A stretch of 24,561 nucleotides of DNA, taken from the IMG/VR virus record IMGVR_UViG_3300017962_001464, positions 1 through 24,561 of that record; one strand, 5' to 3'. Below are positions 18,913 through 24,561 of the stretch, in pieces (position 1 is the first letter of the stretch; each line of letters opens with the position of its first letter). The notes under the pieces were generated by a model. It saw only the letters and a program-made list of their open reading frames with translations. It had not been told where the DNA came from and did no database searches. The DNA is from a virus. The translations under genes and the position numbers were made by a program.

Positions 18913-19707
18913 TTAAGACTTTTTTTTTGAAAGCATTTCTGCTAGTTTGCGTGAACGTTGTGCAAGTTCAGCTAACTTTTTTTTTGAATACTGTTTAGAT
19001 TCTCTTTTTTCTCTGCCTGCTTCTGCTTCACCGCCTGTAGCTGCTGGGGCTGCTGCGAAATCGTCTCCTGTATCAGTAACGGGTTCCATTGCTGGCTCTT
19101 CGCCGCCTTCGCCTTCTGGTGGCATTGGTTCTGCACCCATGTCCGGAGCAGGTGCTTCTGCTTCACCAGTTAGTTGTCCTACGCCTTGTGTTAATGAGCC
19201 TCTGGTTGATTCAAGTGCTGTGTAAAGAGATTCAAGTGCTGGCTTAACAGTAGCAACAAAGGATTCGCTTGCTTCGCTGCCTACTTCATCACGGATAGCA
19301 TCTGCTAGTTGTAGCATTGAGTCTGCTTGCATTTCCGCGGTGTCTTCCATCCAACTAGTAACACGGTCAACCATATCTTTAGCTGCCATTACTAGTTCTG
19401 CTTTATCTTCTTCGCCTTCGGTAATTTTAGTTTCAACAACCTTACCAGTGTTTTCCTCACGCTCTGCTAAAGCTGCATGTATTGTGTCTATAAAAAGTTT
19501 GTTCTTTTGATAGTTAGTGTTCTTGTGTAGGCTATCAAATGGAAGCTCTTGCTCCATAGCAAACACTTTGGTACGTAGTTTGTTACGTACATCTTCTAGC
19601 TGCTCTGTTGTAAAAGCATCTAGATTAATCTTTTGGCCAAAGGTCTTAGCTAATGACTCGTTTAGAGCCTTTGACGTAATTGGTTTTGCGAATTCTCTTA
19701 TGTTCAT
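18913..19707 (-). CDS. Scaffold/core-like late protein, 264 aa
   Basis: The frame is open to a GTG at 19725, but the ATG at 19707 is preferred because AGGAAGAG sits just before it. The N-terminal half (FTTEQLEDVRNKLRTKV, then AELVMAAKDMVDRVTSWMED and EMQADSMLQLADAIRDE) is helical and matches a conserved late protein of T4-like cyanophages, probably of the prohead/core. A Pro/Glu/Gly/Ala-rich linker covers about 185-240. The last 25 residues are basic with two Ser-Lys-Lys-Lys motifs, both encoded by TCA followed by A8G. A stop comes directly after the second. A late octamer lies 37 nt upstream. The low-complexity tail fits a scaffold-like protein; function is inferred from neighbourhood. Confidence 0.78.
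   Translation of the reverse strand: MNIREFAKPITSKALNESLAKTFGQKINLDAFTTEQLEDVRNKLRTKVFAMEQELPFDSLHKNTNYQKNKLFIDTIHAALAEREENTGKVVETKITEGEEDKAELVMAAKDMVDRVTSWMEDTAEMQADSMLQLADAIRDEVGSEASESFVATVKPALESLYTALESTRGSLTQGVGQLTGEAEAPAPDMGAEPMPPEGEGGEEPAMEPVTDTGDDFAAAPAATGGEAEAGREKRESKQYSKKKLAELAQRSRKLAEMLSKKKS
18916..18930 (-). promoter_or_regulatory. Candidate -1 frameshift site (A9G run)
   Basis: Minus strand: TC followed by nine A and a G, read in the scaffold frame as TCA AAA AAA AAG TCT TAA. This places an A AAA AAG heptamer, the dnaX-type slippery sequence, one codon before the stop. A -1 slip continues as GTC TTA ATC TCA directly into the open frame of 18575-18868. No clear stimulatory hairpin or internal SD was found. 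Confidence 0.5.
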
Positions 19708-19744
19708 TGTTCTCTTCCTAAACACCTGTTTTGTTTATTATATT

Positions 19745-19752
19745 TATTTATC
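19745..19752 (-). promoter_or_regulatory. Late-type octamer GATAAATA before scaffold-like gene
   Basis: Located in the 46-nt gap between 19754-20206 and the scaffold-like gene, overlapping a second AATAAATA register (19748-19741); start codon about 37 nt downstream with AGGAAG SD between. Confidence 0.5.
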
Positions 19753-19753
19753 C

Positions 19754-20206
19754 TTAGTGCCATTTTGCGAGGTCAGAAACTTGAGTAATATGATCCTCTA
19801 TCTTGTATTTAGATATTTCTAACCTATTTTCTGCCACTGCGTATTTAATATCATCCTTGGTTGATGTCATAGTATGCATATAAAACACGCTGTCGTTGTA
19901 GTGTTTTTCAATATTTCTGTCATGATCTAGTATATTATCAACTTTTAGATTGTTTATTAAATTCTTTACTACAGCAAAAGCACTCTTTTTATAAAAACAA
20001 TTGGCTATAAGCTCATCTGCTTTATAAACTAGATAAACATGCTTACCTTTGCATACAATACGATAACCTTGTATATAGACTGTATTTCCTTTCTTATAGG
20101 GAATATACTCGATTTCTCTAGAGAGAAAGCTGTCTAACAGTTTAGCTACTTTTTCAGTGCTAAACTTGGGTTGTTTTGTTTTTTGTGACACTGTAGCTAT
20201 TTCCAT
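19754..20206 (-). CDS. Hypothetical protein, 150 aa
   Basis: Basic N-terminal half (KQPKFSTEKVAKLLDSFLSR, then EYIPYKKGNTVYIQGYRIVC) and a mixed C-terminal half; many Lys, Tyr and Ile. No family recognised and no signal peptide. The ATG overlaps the end of the preceding gene by 47 nt in another frame and has no SD; a GTG five codons later is an alternative but also lacks a strong site. The reading frame is long and well balanced, so it is likely real, though the exact start is uncertain. Confidence 0.65.
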   Translation of the reverse strand: MEIATVSQKTKQPKFSTEKVAKLLDSFLSREIEYIPYKKGNTVYIQGYRIVCKGKHVYLVYKADELIANCFYKKSAFAVVKNLINNLKVDNILDHDRNIEKHYNDSVFYMHTMTSTKDDIKYAVAENRLEISKYKIEDHITQVSDLAKWH

Positions 20207-20372
20207 CTTTTATTTTAGTTACTAAACTCTTGCGAATCAAGTTCTCTAAAATGAACTTTTCACGCTCAGAAAATTCGTCTAAGGCTCTAGGCCCATTAAG
20301 TTTATCCAGCAATGTCTTTTCTTCATTGCTGACATGAATAACAAAGTTTTCTAGTACGTCTTGTATCTTCAT
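20160..20372 (-). CDS. Small conserved late protein, 70 aa
   Basis: MKIQDVLENFVIHVSNEEKTLLDKLNGPRALDEFSEREKFILENLIRKSLVTKI plus a polar tail: a three-helix pattern with a short wing, like small winged-helix proteins. The arrangement SNEEKxxLDK...FSEREKxIxENLxRKSL is, from memory, conserved in T4-like cyanophages within late gene clusters; the function is unknown. Coupled to the upstream gene by an ATGA overlap. Confidence 0.75.
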   Translation of the reverse strand: MKIQDVLENFVIHVSNEEKTLLDKLNGPRALDEFSEREKFILENLIRKSLVTKIKDGNSYSVTKNKTTQV

Positions 20373-20695
20373 GTGATTTGTGATAACCTTTTACGAAGCA
20401 GTGCTAGTTCCTCATTGGCTAGTTTTTCTGCTTCTTTAGCTGCTTGAATTTCTTCTTGTGCTGCTTTAGCACGTTCGCGTGACTGAGTTATTTCATCAGT
20501 TTTAGCTTTGATTTGATCATTTACTTCCTGTCTTTGTTGTGCAGGAGTAGTGTCACCCATATCTGTGTTTGGTTGTGTTGCTTGTGCTTGTCCGACAGTT
20601 GAGCCATTGTTAGGAGTTTCTGTATCAGGTGAAGGTTGTGTACCGGGTGCTACTGTGCCCTGTGTGCCCTGTGTTGTTACTTCATTTACCTTCAT
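20369..20695 (-). CDS. Low-complexity linker plus coiled-coil protein, 108 aa
   Basis: The first 55 residues are Thr/Gln/Pro/Gly-rich and probably disordered (TQGTQGTVAPGTQPSPDTET). The rest is a continuous charged coiled coil (QQRQEVNDQIKAKTDEITQS to EELALLRKRLS). No known domain. Overlaps both neighbours by ATGA, with GGAAAACATC upstream. By position in the late cluster it may be a small structural or assembly factor. Confidence 0.7.
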   Translation of the reverse strand: MKVNEVTTQGTQGTVAPGTQPSPDTETPNNGSTVGQAQATQPNTDMGDTTPAQQRQEVNDQIKAKTDEITQSRERAKAAQEEIQAAKEAEKLANEELALLRKRLSQIT

Positions 20696-20994
20696 GATGT
20701 TTTCCTTTTAGTTGTTCTCGGTCTAATACGTTGAACCCCACTTAATCTCTTTGACCCAGGACTATATGCCTTTGTCTTACTTGCTTTTACTTTCATTTGT
20801 GTTGCACCTTTACGTTTTGTAATTTTAAGTCTTTGACTTGCCTTTACGTTTATTGGTGCATTGCACGTTGCAGGATTAGCAACTACCCTGCCATCTCTTG
20901 CTCCACTAGTGCAGCGGTACTTGCGAACAATCTTGTTGCCCTGTCTACTATATGTCTGAGTGTACGACTCAGGTATAATATCTTCGTATCGCAT
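20692..20994 (-). CDS. Basic Cys protein, paralogue A
   Basis: 100 residues. The core GNKIVRKYRCTSGARDGRVV, ANPATCNAPINVKA and a basic tail align with the next gene upstream: RQGNKxVRKxRCxxGxRxGRxVxxPAxC. The rest is Lys/Arg/Ser/Thr-rich. From memory, this is a small protein widely conserved in T4-like cyanophages near prohead genes. The two Cys could form a metal site with two more from a partner, or a disulfide. It likely binds DNA or another acidic partner in the head (inference). Start overlaps the upstream stop as TAATG. Confidence 0.8.
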   Translation of the reverse strand: MRYEDIIPESYTQTYSRQGNKIVRKYRCTSGARDGRVVANPATCNAPINVKASQRLKITKRKGATQMKVKASKTKAYSPGSKRLSGVQRIRPRTTKRKTS

Positions 20995-21278
20995 TAGGTC
21001 TTTGCTGCCTTATTCATAGCCTGTACTCTTTTGCTTGCTGCATTGACTCTTTTGGTCTTTTTAGCTTTGCGTAGCATACGAGCACCTAGTCTAGCCTTCG
21101 TTCTTCTAAGTGTTAAACGGGCTTTCATATTTACTGCCGCGTGGCACTGTGCAGGCTTACTTACGATACGACCGTGTCGCTTTCCGCCAATGCAACGAAA
21201 CTTTCTAACTACTTTATTACCGGACCTCGCCCAAATTTGCTTTTCGGAGAGAAGGTCCTCGACTTCACTAATTTGCAT
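20994..21278 (-). CDS. Basic Cys protein, paralogue B
   Basis: 94 residues, closer to the cyanophage family form than paralogue A: SGNKVVRKFRCIGGKRHGRI, SKPAQCHAAVNMKARLTLRR, LGARMLRKAKKTKRVNAASK, ending RVQAMNK. About 30% of residues are Lys or Arg. Tandem duplication with 20692-20994. There is no SD: CATAAATA lies only 5 nt before ATG, so a leaderless late transcript is suggested. Possible role in DNA packaging or head assembly. Confidence 0.82.
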   Translation of the reverse strand: MQISEVEDLLSEKQIWARSGNKVVRKFRCIGGKRHGRIVSKPAQCHAAVNMKARLTLRRTKARLGARMLRKAKKTKRVNAASKRVQAMNKAAKT

Positions 21279-21283
21279 AAATG

Positions 21284-21291
21284 TATTTATG
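21284..21291 (-). promoter_or_regulatory. Late octamer CATAAATA, 5 nt from start codon
   Basis: Spacing to the ATG at 21278 puts the predicted T4-style start site on the A of ATG. The segment also forms a small palindrome GCATAAAT/ATTTATGC that includes the ATG. Confidence 0.5.
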
Positions 21292-21300
21292 CTTTTATTA

Positions 21301-21528
21301 TTAGTTAAGTAAAATTACGACGATTGTGGAAAGTAGTCCTGCAACTATGGTGCCAGCTGCACCTATTAGGACTTTGGTCATTGATTGTTGGCCAGCTTGT
21401 ATATCTTTGTGCATGTCGTCTACCTTCTGCTCAATCTTGGTTAGGCGGCCTTCTAACACCTCGTACCTTTGGGCACATAGATCAACGTGGGCTTCTAAAT
21501 TTTCTTTTTCTAAAGATGTGGTAGACAC
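21301..21528 (-). CDS. XhlA/holin-like coiled-coil membrane peptide, 75 aa
   Basis: An N-terminal coiled coil (LEKENLEAHVDLCAQRYEVL to DDMHKDIQAG) is followed by one membrane segment at about 52-74 (TKVLIGAAGTIVAGLLSTIVVILL). The architecture matches haemolysin XhlA/holin-like accessories and is common in marine phages. The start is GTG at 21528, preceded by GGAG at a 6-nt spacing; an overlapping ATG two bases upstream hits a stop after six codons. The late octamer at 21623-21630 is the nearest promoter. Candidate lysis or envelope factor. Confidence 0.78.
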   Translation of the reverse strand: MSTTSLEKENLEAHVDLCAQRYEVLEGRLTKIEQKVDDMHKDIQAGQQSMTKVLIGAAGTIVAGLLSTIVVILLN

Positions 21529-21540
21529 ATTTTTCTCCGT

Positions 21541-21681
21541 TTAATATTCCCGCTCAGGGATGTTAATAAAGTAAACTCTAAGTTGGCCTTTAATGGGATA
21601 TTCTAATGTGCCTTTGTAAATGTATTTATACAAATTCAAAGGAAATGTTCTTGTATTTCTTATCTTTTGTATGGAATACAT
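21541..21681 (-). CDS. Possible small ORF, 46 aa, overlapping the next gene's end
   Basis: It begins inside the last 56 nt of 21626-22012 in the +1 frame and runs past that gene's stop. Its non-overlapping part reads KYIYKGTLEYPIKGQLRVYF and ends INIPEREY, which is protein-like. There is no SD at the ATG. It could be a real small gene, a frameshifted extension of the 128-aa protein, or chance. Confidence 0.3.
   Translation of the reverse strand: MYSIQKIRNTRTFPLNLYKYIYKGTLEYPIKGQLRVYFINIPEREY
21623..21630 (-). promoter_or_regulatory. Late octamer TATAAATA upstream of the XhlA-like gene
   Basis: An exact T4 late consensus overlapping the TAA stop of 21626-22012, about 95 nt before the GTG start of the membrane peptide gene. 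Confidence 0.5.
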
Positions 21682-22012
21682 TTTTATTTATCTTAACAGT
21701 TTCATTTAAGTCTGTTGTTACAGGTACTAAATCAAACAGTTCTAATAGGTCGTTATGATCAATACCTGCTTCATATTCTACGTTAAGAGTAATCGTCCAA
21801 ACATTGTGTTCGCCTTTGATGTTTGACCCAAACTCATCTGTTAGTTCAAGGCTTTCTAACTGTGGTGGAGAATCATAGTAAGAATTAACCTTTATTCCTA
21901 CTGTTTGTATTAGTGTGTTTAAGTTTGATTGCTGCTTGTATTCTACGGAACCATCGTTTCTGTTACGATTGGTTTCTGTAATATCCACAACTGTTTTAAT
22001 TTGTATCTGCAT
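21626..22012 (-). CDS. Hypothetical late protein, 128 aa
   Basis: Beta-rich soluble protein (MQIQIKTVVDITETNRNRND; NVWTITLNVEYEAGIDHNDL). No family recognised. The start ATG has no SD, and TGTAAATA ends 6 nt upstream, directly after the terminator of the previous unit, so this is another apparently leaderless late gene. Size and position suggest a small virion or assembly protein. Confidence 0.72.
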   Translation of the reverse strand: MQIQIKTVVDITETNRNRNDGSVEYKQQSNLNTLIQTVGIKVNSYYDSPPQLESLELTDEFGSNIKGEHNVWTITLNVEYEAGIDHNDLLELFDLVPVTTDLNETVKINKNVFHTKDKKYKNISFEFV

Positions 22013-22018
22013 TGTGTA

Positions 22019-22026
22019 TATTTACA
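22019..22026 (-). promoter_or_regulatory. Late-like octamer TGTAAATA, 6 nt from start codon
   Basis: Lies between the terminator at 22032-22064 and the ATG at 22012; one mismatch from TATAAATA. With T4 spacing the transcript would start at or next to the ATG. Confidence 0.4.
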
Positions 22027-22031
22027 GCCAT

Positions 22032-22064
22032 AAAAAAAGAGCCACTTAAAAAGTGGCTCTTTAG
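22032..22064 (-). terminator. Strong Rho-independent terminator
   Basis: A perfect 12-bp stem (22036-22047 with 22051-22062) with a 3-nt loop and a run of seven T on the minus strand. It closes the single-gene unit 22102-22344. The plus-strand reading also ends in T residues, so it may act both ways. Confidence 0.93.
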
Positions 22065-22101
22065 TGTGCCTAAGCACGGTCCCTAAGGTAGTTAGGAATT
22101 A

Positions 22102-22344
22102 TTAGTCTACAAATGTTGCAACTAGAGTACAGTCAGTAATTGCTGGAGTACCTGTGCCTTGTAGTGCAAAGTGATCACCGTTTGCTATACCTTCAACTGC
22201 TGCTACTGTGAAGCCTTCTTGCTGTGCTTCAGCTAGAGCTACTGCTGCTGATGTTGTTGCCACATCATCAAAAGTTAAGATGTGTGTTTTGCCGCCTAGG
22301 CCGTTACCTGCAACTACTGTTGCTGCGTTTGTTAATGAAGCCAT
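22102..22344 (-). CDS. Small Ala/Gly-rich late protein, 80 aa
   Basis: MASLTNAATVVAGNGLGGKT, then ILTFDDVATTSAAVALAEAQ and a C-terminal half of short strands with Gly turns. Rich in Ala, Thr, Val and Gly, with no charge clusters; the composition is like small capsid or tail decoration proteins. No family recognised. It is a single-gene unit with a CTAAATA late promoter 62 nt upstream, an AAGGAG SD and a very strong terminator, an arrangement expected for an abundant virion protein. Confidence 0.75.
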   Translation of the reverse strand: MASLTNAATVVAGNGLGGKTHILTFDDVATTSAAVALAEAQQEGFTVAAVEGIANGDHFALQGTGTPAITDCTLVATFVD

Positions 22345-22405
22345 TGTATTTCTCCTTATATTATCTTAATACATTCTCACGCTCAGTGAGTGCTTTCTGC
22401 AATAG

Positions 22406-22412
22406 TATTTAG
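22406..22412 (-). promoter_or_regulatory. Late-type promoter CTAAATA
   Basis: CTAAATA is the form of the late element I associate with T4-like cyanophages. It lies 62 nt before the start of the 80-aa gene and just after the 291-aa gene in the map order. Confidence 0.55.
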
Positions 22413-22434
22413 CAAATTAAGAAAAAAAGTGCTG

Positions 22435-23310
22435 TTATGGCTTGTTTTTGGCTCGTTTATGAGCAATCTTCACCATTTGTGTGTACTGTGGTCCTGCTTT
22501 TACTATATCATCTAGTATTTTAATAGCGGGAGCATAGGCTTTTACTAAGTGTGATGGTATAGTTTCGCCGTTTCTTGCACGTTCTAAAAACTGTTTGATC
22601 AAAGGAATATTAACTCTTTGGTCAGCAAACAAATATTTGTACATGATAAGTCTATTAGCTTCGTCTTTGTCAGACTTGCTTGCAGTGGGTTCGTTATCTT
22701 GTACACCAAAGAGTGTTTCTAAATTTGTATCGGATACAAACTTTTCAAACATAGGATGTAGATCGCTGTTGCGTAGTTTTGCACGTGACGCAAATACTAG
22801 ACGTGTTGTTGCTGCTTTAGCATCAAACGAGCTGAGCTTTTCCCAATTCATAATATCTCTGCGTATTTTACTGTATTCTGAATTGTTTACATGCAGTACA
22901 GATTCCATACTAAGTAAAAAAGATCTATCAGCACTATCCATTGCTCTGCCATATGACATAGCAGTTAAGTATCTGTTAAGTTTAAGTATAGGAATTGCTC
23001 TTCCTTGTCTTAGTAACCAAGCTGCACCCGGATTCTTTAGTCTATCCATTGCTTCTTTATCACCATCAACAAAATAGATGAAGTTGTATAAATCTGTTGC
23101 TGATGGTCTAAAGTATCTATAGTTAGGCCATTGAGTTGTAGCTTTTGCATATCTTATTACATCAGCTTTGTGTGCAGGACTTTTATACATAAGTTCGAGA
23201 ATACAAAGACTTAAAAACAAACGCTCACAAACGTCAGTATATGTAAGCTCTCGTTGATCGTTAGATCCACGAGTCATTCTTGCTTCGTATATCTCTTTAA
23301 TAAAATCCAT
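22435..23310 (-). CDS. Conserved marine-phage late protein, 291 aa
   Basis: Helical soluble protein. ELTYTDVCERLFLSLCILEL at about 21-40, YRYFRPSATDLYNFIYFVDG and LKNPGAAWLLRQ are blocks I recognise from a conserved late protein of T4-like cyanophages and pelagiphages; the function is not known to me. No catalytic motif is evident; the C-terminus is basic (KIAHKRAKNKP). Its start overlaps the stop of the Cys-rich acidic gene as TAATG, so the two are coupled. It belongs to the late operon that enters the window from the right. Confidence 0.78.
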   Translation of the reverse strand: MDFIKEIYEARMTRGSNDQRELTYTDVCERLFLSLCILELMYKSPAHKADVIRYAKATTQWPNYRYFRPSATDLYNFIYFVDGDKEAMDRLKNPGAAWLLRQGRAIPILKLNRYLTAMSYGRAMDSADRSFLLSMESVLHVNNSEYSKIRRDIMNWEKLSSFDAKAATTRLVFASRAKLRNSDLHPMFEKFVSDTNLETLFGVQDNEPTASKSDKDEANRLIMYKYLFADQRVNIPLIKQFLERARNGETIPSHLVKAYAPAIKILDDIVKAGPQYTQMVKIAHKRAKNKP

Positions 23311-23864
23311 TAGCCTAAGTATCTCTTAACAAATAAATGTGTCATTTCGTGATAGTCTTTGATATCTAAAAAGTCTATTAGTCCATGACTAGTCTGCATG
23401 TCTTTGATAAACTGTGTACGCACCATTGGCTTAACTTTATCAGTAGTCATTAGCATACGCATAATGCGAGCTTGTTCTGCTGTTACATTATGTGTTTTAC
23501 CATCATCAGTAGTAACTGTGTTTACTGGATTAGGGTTGCCTTGACTGTCAAGTACTTTGCCAAGTTGCTCGTACATTGATGGTTGCTTAAAGCCCGGACC
23601 TTCGCCATCATCATCTCTATCTAGTTCACTGCCGTGACCGCCTAGGCCGTAGTCATCTTCGTCATCGTAGTCTGCTTCTTTAGTTACAGAATCAACTAGT
23701 TTAATTTCATTGCCACAACATTTACATGTTTGGCCAACTTCTTCTGCGGTATGACCGCCTTTGCAATGAGAACATGTATCCTCATTACAGCCGCAAGATG
23801 CTACTCCTTTTGCGGGTTCTTCGAATAGTCTGTCGACTGATTCTATTAGTTTACGCATTGTCAT
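23310..23864 (-). CDS. Cys-rich acidic late protein, 184 aa
   Basis: The frame is open to 23927, but GGAGAG sits 8-9 nt before the ATG at 23864, which lies one base past the stop of the upstream gene; that fixes the start (MTMRKLIESVDRLFEE). Two zinc-ribbon-like Cys groups follow (SCGCNEDTCSHC and CKCCGNE), then an Asp/Glu-rich linker (DYDDEDDYGL...DRDDDGEG) and a helical C-terminal domain (TAEQARIMRMLMTTDKVKPM to VKRYLG). Probably a metal-binding structural or assembly factor; no family name known to me. Confidence 0.77.
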   Translation of the reverse strand: MTMRKLIESVDRLFEEPAKGVASCGCNEDTCSHCKGGHTAEEVGQTCKCCGNEIKLVDSVTKEADYDDEDDYGLGGHGSELDRDDDGEGPGFKQPSMYEQLGKVLDSQGNPNPVNTVTTDDGKTHNVTAEQARIMRMLMTTDKVKPMVRTQFIKDMQTSHGLIDFLDIKDYHEMTHLFVKRYLG

Positions 23865-23865
23865 T

Positions 23866-24561
23866 TTATCTCTCCACTGCTCTGTTTGCTTTTGTAAAAA
23901 ACTCTCTAGGAACAAGTTTAATGTCACCTTCGGGGTGTGCTAGTACATAGCCTTCGCCGCCTTGTCCGTGTGCGTCTGCACTTACTGGACCGTGTGATCC
24001 AATCTCTTGTTTAACTACAGCATCATGAGCGTCAAACTGACGAATAACATCATCTTTAACTCTCATTAAAATTGATACTGTTTGCCAAAGAGCTGACCAT
24101 GCTGTCATATGCTCTTTGATATACTCTAATATTTTTCCTTTTTTACGATCACTAATTTGTGGTTTTGCTTCTAACCACTTTGCAAAGTCTCCGCCTAAGT
24201 TAGTTAAACCTGTATCAACTTTGCTGTTTGTATAGTTATATAATATGTCTGCAAAGTTTGACAGTTGCATTTGTGCTAGTGTTTCTTTGTTTAGTAATTC
24301 GTCAATGCCTTGTGCATTTTGCCTAATAACATTTTCTAATTGATTTAACTGTGTATCGTCTACATTTGCAGGCTGTTCTACAGTAATAGGTGGAAATACT
24401 AATACTTCATTGCCACGGAATATATCTCCGTTTTGTAAAGGTCCTTCTGCACCTGTAGCATCTACTTCTCTGTGTATAACAATACCTGTTTTGCTTTGGC
24501 CTATCTTTTTACCTAGGTCACTGTTTGCATCTACAGAATATGTTACAATGTTTGGAGTGAA
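23866..24561 (-). CDS. Phage protein with ligase-like C-terminus, 5' end outside window
   Basis: The frame stays open to the window edge, so the first visible residues (FTPNIVTYSVDANSDLGKKI) are internal; 231 residues are present. The middle is helical (QLENVIRQNAQ; KILEYIKEHMTAWSALWQTV). The C-terminus GPVSADAHGQGGEGYVLAHP, then IKLVPREFFTKANR, resembles motifs IV (EGxV) and V (K) of the ATP-grasp-independent nucleotidyltransferase/ligase superfamily, as seen in a conserved T4-like marine phage protein. The nucleotide-binding KxDG motif would be upstream, outside the window, so the assignment is provisional. It is followed after one base by the Cys-rich gene. Confidence 0.75.
   Translation of the reverse strand, partial: FTPNIVTYSVDANSDLGKKIGQSKTGIVIHREVDATGAEGPLQNGDIFRGNEVLVFPPITVEQPANVDDTQLNQLENVIRQNAQGIDELLNKETLAQMQLSNFADILYNYTNSKVDTGLTNLGGDFAKWLEAKPQISDRKKGKILEYIKEHMTAWSALWQTVSILMRVKDDVIRQFDAHDAVVKQEIGSHGPVSADAHGQGGEGYVLAHPEGDIKLVPREFFTKANRAVER

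Overview
The window looks like a piece of a T4-like marine myovirus genome, most likely infecting a SAR11-type alphaproteobacterium. The evidence is low G+C, every gene on the minus strand, tightly packed genes with 1-4 nt overlaps, a T4-like class Ia ribonucleotide reductase set, a PAAR spike tip, a beta-helix tail fibre, several small proteins I recognise from cyanophages and pelagiphages, and two promoter classes. The host inference rests mainly on a circularly permuted (two-piece) tmRNA gene, an arrangement typical of alphaproteobacteria. Its tag, ANENFALAA, is unlike cyanobacterial tags.

Transcription runs from high to low coordinates. 24561-18575 holds late, virion/prohead-associated genes: a truncated protein with a ligase-like C-terminus, a Cys-rich acidic protein, a small gene with its own late promoter and terminator (22102-22344), a holin/XhlA-like membrane peptide, two tandem paralogous basic Cys proteins, a scaffold-like protein, and a downstream ORF apparently linked to it through an A9G slippery run. 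18575-16307 holds a hypothetical protein, a NifU-like Fe-S scaffold, a PD-(D/E)XK nuclease and a GIY-YIG endonuclease that overlap one another. 16297-13961 holds the tail fibre and a conserved hypothetical. 13916-9605 is the nucleotide-reduction block (nrdA, nrdB, glutaredoxin), followed by an Sm-like small protein and the PAAR protein. 9542-7156 holds a histone-like basic peptide, a small membrane protein, an alpha/beta hydrolase, a small SH3-like protein and a possible glycosyltransferase.

7145-6800 is a free-standing tmRNA unit: a near-consensus sigma70 promoter, the permuted tmRNA and a Rho-independent terminator. Next comes an outer-membrane-type beta-barrel gene bounded by terminators. 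6054-3981 holds a 47-aa basic peptide, a thermonuclease, a small winged-helix protein, a conserved hypothetical and an exported SleB-type wall hydrolase. 3909-1417 is an envelope set: two lipoproteins and a large membrane coiled-coil protein. The window ends with a hypothetical gene, ribosomal protein bS21 and a GMP reductase cut by the window edge.

Regulation appears to be of two kinds. Eight near-consensus host-type promoters (TTGAC(A/T), 16-18 nt, TATAAT-like) precede early/metabolic genes. T4-late-like octamers (NATAAATA or variants) precede virion and some accessory genes. At three genes the octamer sits only 4-6 nt from the start codon with no Shine-Dalgarno (SD) sequence, suggesting leaderless late mRNAs. 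No gap above 300 bases lacks a feature; the only large non-coding stretch (about 6753-7155) is the tmRNA unit.
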